From Burkholderiaceae bacterium (lineage in GTDB: Bacteria; Pseudomonadota; Gammaproteobacteria; Burkholderiales; Burkholderiaceae_D): a stretch of 36,477 nt of DNA. Location of the stretch: the NCBI GenBank assembly GCA_019751755.1, contig JAIENA010000194.1, positions 1 through 36,477 on the forward strand, written 5' to 3'. Below the pieces are notes generated by a model, which was not told where the DNA came from, did no database searches, and saw only the letters and a program-made list of their open reading frames with translations. This document shows positions 33,301 to 36,477 of this stretch, in pieces (position 1 is the stretch's first letter; each line of letters starts with the position of its first letter). Both the position numbers and the translations under genes were made by a program.

Positions 33301-34329
33301 ATGAACACTTACGGCAACATGGCAGCGATACGGGACGGAGTGCCGCCACTTCCGGCGGAACCAGGAGCATTGCCCGCTCAACAAGCCGGGCACCCGGTCA
33401 TCAACAATCAGATCCAGCTACCAACGCCGGCGATCCGCGCGGCGTTTGACGTGGTTGCGAACATCGCGCTCGAACGTTCTCCGGGCGTTTGCTTCCGAGG
33501 CGATCCACGCGTTGGCAAGTCTTCGGCAATCGATGTGCTTATTGAACAGCTGCGCCTAGCCTTCCCGGAAATGCCGACCTATCATGTGAATGCCAAATGG
33601 CATCCGAGATTTTCGGAAGTGGTGTTTTTTGGCGAGTTGCTCAAATCCGTGTCCCATGTCCTGGCCACGTCATCCAAGATCGAGGTGCGGCGTAGCAGGC
33701 TGGCCAACTTCCTCTGGACAGAGGCGCAATCCTCACACAGTGACCGTATTATGCTGTTCATCGACGAGGCGCAATGTTGGCCCGAGCCGGCGCTGACCAT
33801 GCTGCGGGATTTGTCCAACGACTTGATACTCGATCACGGGATCCGCTTGATTGTTGTGCTGTTCGGTACAGCGGAGCTATCGGCGATCCACAGCATGTTG
33901 CTGCACGCTGGGCGGGTCGATCTGATCGGCCGCTTCATGCCGCGGTTGCTGGAATTCCGCGGCATGGGTGATGTGGCAGAGTTGTCGGCGACGATGGGCC
34001 TGTACGACGATGCTGACGTGTCGGAATTTCCTCTTGGTAGCGGCCTGAGTTATAGCCAATGCTTGCTGCCATTGGCTTACGGAAGCGGATGGCGGCTTGC
34101 ACACGAGGCGGGTGGGCTGTGGGAGCAATTTCGGCGTGCGGCGCAATCCAAAGGCGGATTACGTCAGGTGGGCATGCAATGGGTAAACGCCAGCATTCGC
34201 GACTTTTTCCTTCAACATATGGAATTCGACCATGCAGGCTTGCAAGGCGACGCCCAAGAGTGGCACCAGGCGGTCGCGCGCTCTGGATTTGAAAACTCGC
34301 TAGGATTGGCACAGTCGGCTTGCGCGTGA
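33301..34329 (+). CDS. tniB: Transposition ATPase TniB/TnsC
   Basis: A 342-aa AAA+ ATPase that links the target selector (TniQ) to the transposase and gives target immunity. Walker A is GDPRVGKS (67-74), Walker B is IMLFIDEAQ (150-158), with the DEAQ box typical of TnsC/TniB. A sensor-1-type segment lies at LIVVLFGTAE (about 180). The C-terminal 120 residues form the lid domain. The gene starts 18 bp after tniA and ends 22 bp before the TniQ-fusion start, as one operon. Length is normal for TniB. Confidence 0.92.
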   Translation: MNTYGNMAAIRDGVPPLPAEPGALPAQQAGHPVINNQIQLPTPAIRAAFDVVANIALERSPGVCFRGDPRVGKSSAIDVLIEQLRLAFPEMPTYHVNAKWHPRFSEVVFFGELLKSVSHVLATSSKIEVRRSRLANFLWTEAQSSHSDRIMLFIDEAQCWPEPALTMLRDLSNDLILDHGIRLIVVLFGTAELSAIHSMLLHAGRVDLIGRFMPRLLEFRGMGDVAELSATMGLYDDADVSEFPLGSGLSYSQCLLPLAYGSGWRLAHEAGGLWEQFRRAAQSKGGLRQVGMQWVNASIRDFFLQHMEFDHAGLQGDAQEWHQAVARSGFENSLGLAQSACA

Positions 34330-34351
34330 ACTACGACGATGGGGATGACGC

Positions 34352-36477
34352 ATGGGCGAACGCTACGCTTGGCTGGAGGACTGGGCAATGCCGTATGAGG
34401 GCGGCTTGTCGTTGCTGCTCAAGTTTGCATGGGCCAATTGTGCCAGCGCCGCCGACATCTGCCATGCCGTTTTTGGGCGCAACCTGCTGCGGCCCTGCGG
34501 CACCCAGCGTCAGGGACGGTCTTTGTTGGATGTCTCGTGGGATAGCGGTCGGCCGGACGTAGGCTTGGGGCGGATGCGGGCGCTGTGCAGGCAAGGCGCG
34601 CTGGGAGCCCTGGCAGGGCAGTGGGCGCCGAAAATTGCCTCTGATTTCCGCATCCGCTATTGCAGCGCGTGCATGCAGGCCGGCTACCAGTGCGCTTTTT
34701 ATCAAATTGATGCGTTAACGTGTTGCCCGATCCACGGCGAAGCGCTCCGCCATGTTTGCATGCACTGCGGAACAGATATGCCCCCCTATGCCATCGTGCA
34801 TGACGCCTTCATCTCGCCTTTTTTCTGCCCCCAATGCGATCACCCCTATGCTGGTGCGCCCCCTGACGCCGCCCGGTGGGGCGACCCCGCATTACGCTTG
34901 CGCGTGGAGCACGCCATTGCGCCGTTGGCAAACTGGGTGCGGCGAATTGGCAACGCCGGCATGCACTGGCGCCGGTGGGAAGAATGGGCTCTGCCTGCTG
35001 GCAGTTCTACTACTGGCCTGATGCGCAGGACTGCCACAGTCCAGGTGCTGGCCAGTATCATTTCACCCGGCCCGTCTTTGGCGTTTTCGGAGGTGAGGGA
35101 CTGGCGTTATCCGATTTACAGGGGGGGCAAAGTACCGAGCATTCGGGACATTCAGCCATATGCGCTGACACGGCTGACACCACAGGAAACGAATGAGCGC
35201 TGTCGGATTTACAAAGCGATCCGGCGGCAATTGGAAAGGCGTTACGGACGCCTTTGCCCGGAAAAACCCAGCGGTCGAGTGCTTCGCTGGGCCGATTACG
35301 TGTCTCACAATACATTTCACCCGCGTAAAGAGGCCAATCTGTACCAACAGGCGGTCCTGCTATGGCGCTTTCGCATGGAAAACCATCCACATAATGACAG
35401 AGAGGCCGCCTTGCGGCTGCCAGTATTGAACTGGCCGCTCGACGGTATGGCCGACGCGAATGCCTGGGCAGGATTTGCGCTGGCGGGTTTTCATGCGGCC
35501 ACCGCAAGTGTCGCCGCATGGCTCGCCCGGGCGCAGGACGTAACGGAGACCGACCCGCTGGGGAACGACCGGGTCCATGCCATGGAGCTCTATGGCGAGT
35601 TTGAGCCGGTTTTCAATCCAGCCCTGGTACCGATCTTTCCCTCCATTACCGAGATTGAGTTTGCCGGTACGCAGTCCGGTCGCCCGGTTGCCGTCATTGC
35701 ACCGGCGGTGCGACAGGACTCGCAGGAGACGGGAGTCAGTTGCACGCCTACGGTCACGTACGACACGTTCACATTGACCACCGGGTCGCCTGTGCAAAGT
35801 GCCGCCGCAACGCAAGCAGAGGCTGGCCAGCCCTCTGGCGACGACGTCCGGGCTGAATTCATCCGTCCGCTGGACGAACTGGTCCTGCCCACTGAACTGG
35901 ATGGCTCGGGATTGAGCGTGCGACGGGTCAGGTCCGGATGTACGGTTGACGCTGCCAATGATATTGAAGCCATCCGCGCGTATCTGGCGCAATGTGCGAG
36001 TGCCAATACAGCGCGCATGTATCGCACACAAATTGAAAAATGCCTGGTGTGGTCGGTAGCCCAATGCCATCAACCGCTGTCCGCCATGCGGACCGAAGAT
36101 GCTCAACGCTTCATCGACTTCCTCCATACACTGCAACCCAGGGAGGTTTGGCTGTCGGGACACCGTTCAAAACAGCTGTCGGGGCATTGGAGTCCGTTTC
36201 GGTCGATTCCATTGCAACGTACCTGCGATTACACTATCTGCGCGGTATCGAGCCTGTTCGCCTGGTGGCAGGCCCATGGTTACATCGAGACCAATCCCTG
36301 GCGTAATCTTCCATTCGCCTACGTGGGCCGTCGCCCAAAACAGGCTGCGCCGTTAAGCACGCATCCCAGCCTGCCGCCTTCCGCTTTTGCTCAGGCCGAT
36401 TGGCAGCGCCTGCGGCATGCGATAGGGCAAATCGATGATCCGCAAGTTGGCGCCGCGCTGGAACTGGTCATTAACCT
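34352..36477 (+). CDS. tniQ: TniQ-tyrosine recombinase fusion (3' end outside window)
   Basis: One uninterrupted frame of 708 codons runs off the window; I read it codon by codon and saw no stop. Residues 1-165 are TniQ: paired zinc ligands C104-x2-C107, C124/C125-x2-H128, C136-x2-C139 and C159-x2-C162, with the YQIDALTCCPIHGE block. Residues about 170-440 are a helical TniQ/TnsD-like extension (SIRDIQPYALTRLTPQETNE, YKAIRRQLERRYG). Residues about 440-505 are a Thr/Ser/Ala-rich linker. From 508 the sequence follows large tyrosine recombinases: DELVLPTELDG, NDIEAIRAYLAQ (536-547), TARMYRTQIEKCLVW (553-567), HGYIETNPW. The same order is seen in the 612-aa integrase at 3042 (LPTRLDG, RDDLAAVQCYLA, TQRAYRKELERFVLW). 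The catalytic domain lies beyond the window. TniQ selects target; a fused recombinase could resolve cointegrates. Confidence 0.8.
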   Translation, partial: MGERYAWLEDWAMPYEGGLSLLLKFAWANCASAADICHAVFGRNLLRPCGTQRQGRSLLDVSWDSGRPDVGLGRMRALCRQGALGALAGQWAPKIASDFRIRYCSACMQAGYQCAFYQIDALTCCPIHGEALRHVCMHCGTDMPPYAIVHDAFISPFFCPQCDHPYAGAPPDAARWGDPALRLRVEHAIAPLANWVRRIGNAGMHWRRWEEWALPAGSSTTGLMRRTATVQVLASIISPGPSLAFSEVRDWRYPIYRGGKVPSIRDIQPYALTRLTPQETNERCRIYKAIRRQLERRYGRLCPEKPSGRVLRWADYVSHNTFHPRKEANLYQQAVLLWRFRMENHPHNDREAALRLPVLNWPLDGMADANAWAGFALAGFHAATASVAAWLARAQDVTETDPLGNDRVHAMELYGEFEPVFNPALVPIFPSITEIEFAGTQSGRPVAVIAPAVRQDSQETGVSCTPTVTYDTFTLTTGSPVQSAAATQAEAGQPSGDDVRAEFIRPLDELVLPTELDGSGLSVRRVRSGCTVDAANDIEAIRAYLAQCASANTARMYRTQIEKCLVWSVAQCHQPLSAMRTEDAQRFIDFLHTLQPREVWLSGHRSKQLSGHWSPFRSIPLQRTCDYTICAVSSLFAWWQAHGYIETNPWRNLPFAYVGRRPKQAAPLSTHPSLPPSAFAQADWQRLRHAIGQIDDPQVGAALELVIN

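Noticed and set aside
35360..36163. 267-codon minus-strand open frame
   Set aside because: Antisense shadow of the TniQ-recombinase frame, which carries recognisable motifs on the plus strand.

Overview
The window looks like part of a large plasmid (or plasmid-derived secondary replicon) of a GC-rich betaproteobacterium, most likely in the Burkholderiales/Oxalobacteraceae. The replicon type rests on what is visible: a Rep_3-type initiator gene, about two dozen iterons, a parAB operon and a cluster of ten identical palindromes that look like ParB sites. The taxon is inference from general protein character only. No rRNA, tRNA or CRISPR array was seen.

Left part (1-15,290), accessory region. 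A decayed copy of a small gene and two long perfect palindromes precede an AbiEi/AbiEii toxin-antitoxin pair; an intact copy of the same small gene follows the pair. Then come a large tyrosine recombinase (612 aa), a divergent Nudix protein, a 413-aa hypothetical, and a stretch of decayed host-type genes (alpha/beta hydrolase, ribokinase). After these lie small proteins, an XRE regulator divergent from an EexN-like lipoprotein and a polytopic membrane protein, and a second tyrosine recombinase.

Middle (15,288-20,150). A phased 11-bp repeat array is split by a complete IS21-family element (istA/istB, matching ends, 6-bp target duplication). IS66 and IS3 transposase remnants follow, then a third tyrosine recombinase-like gene that has lost most catalytic residues.

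Replication and partition (20,152-27,110). The rep gene, a 1.4-kb iteron field bounded by a matched inverted repeat, parB-parA, and a 2.2-kb array of TTTCACCGGTGAAA palindromes appear to form the plasmid backbone. Rep would bind the iterons. ParA and ParB would segregate the plasmid through the palindromes, one of which lies just upstream of parA and probably mediates autoregulation.

Right part (27,160-36,477). Decayed iron-uptake-type genes (TonB-dependent receptor and convergent membrane protein) and an unrecognised 344-aa gene lead to a Tn7/Tn5053-like transposition operon: TnsA-like, TniA (DDE transposase), TniB (AAA+ ATPase), TniQ. Two features stand out. The TnsA-like protein has lost recognisable nuclease residues. 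The TniQ zinc-finger protein continues in one open frame into the N-terminal part of a tyrosine recombinase and runs off the window. Together these suggest a replicative (cointegrate-forming) Tn7-like element whose target selector is fused to its own resolvase. This is the best candidate here for an undescribed system.
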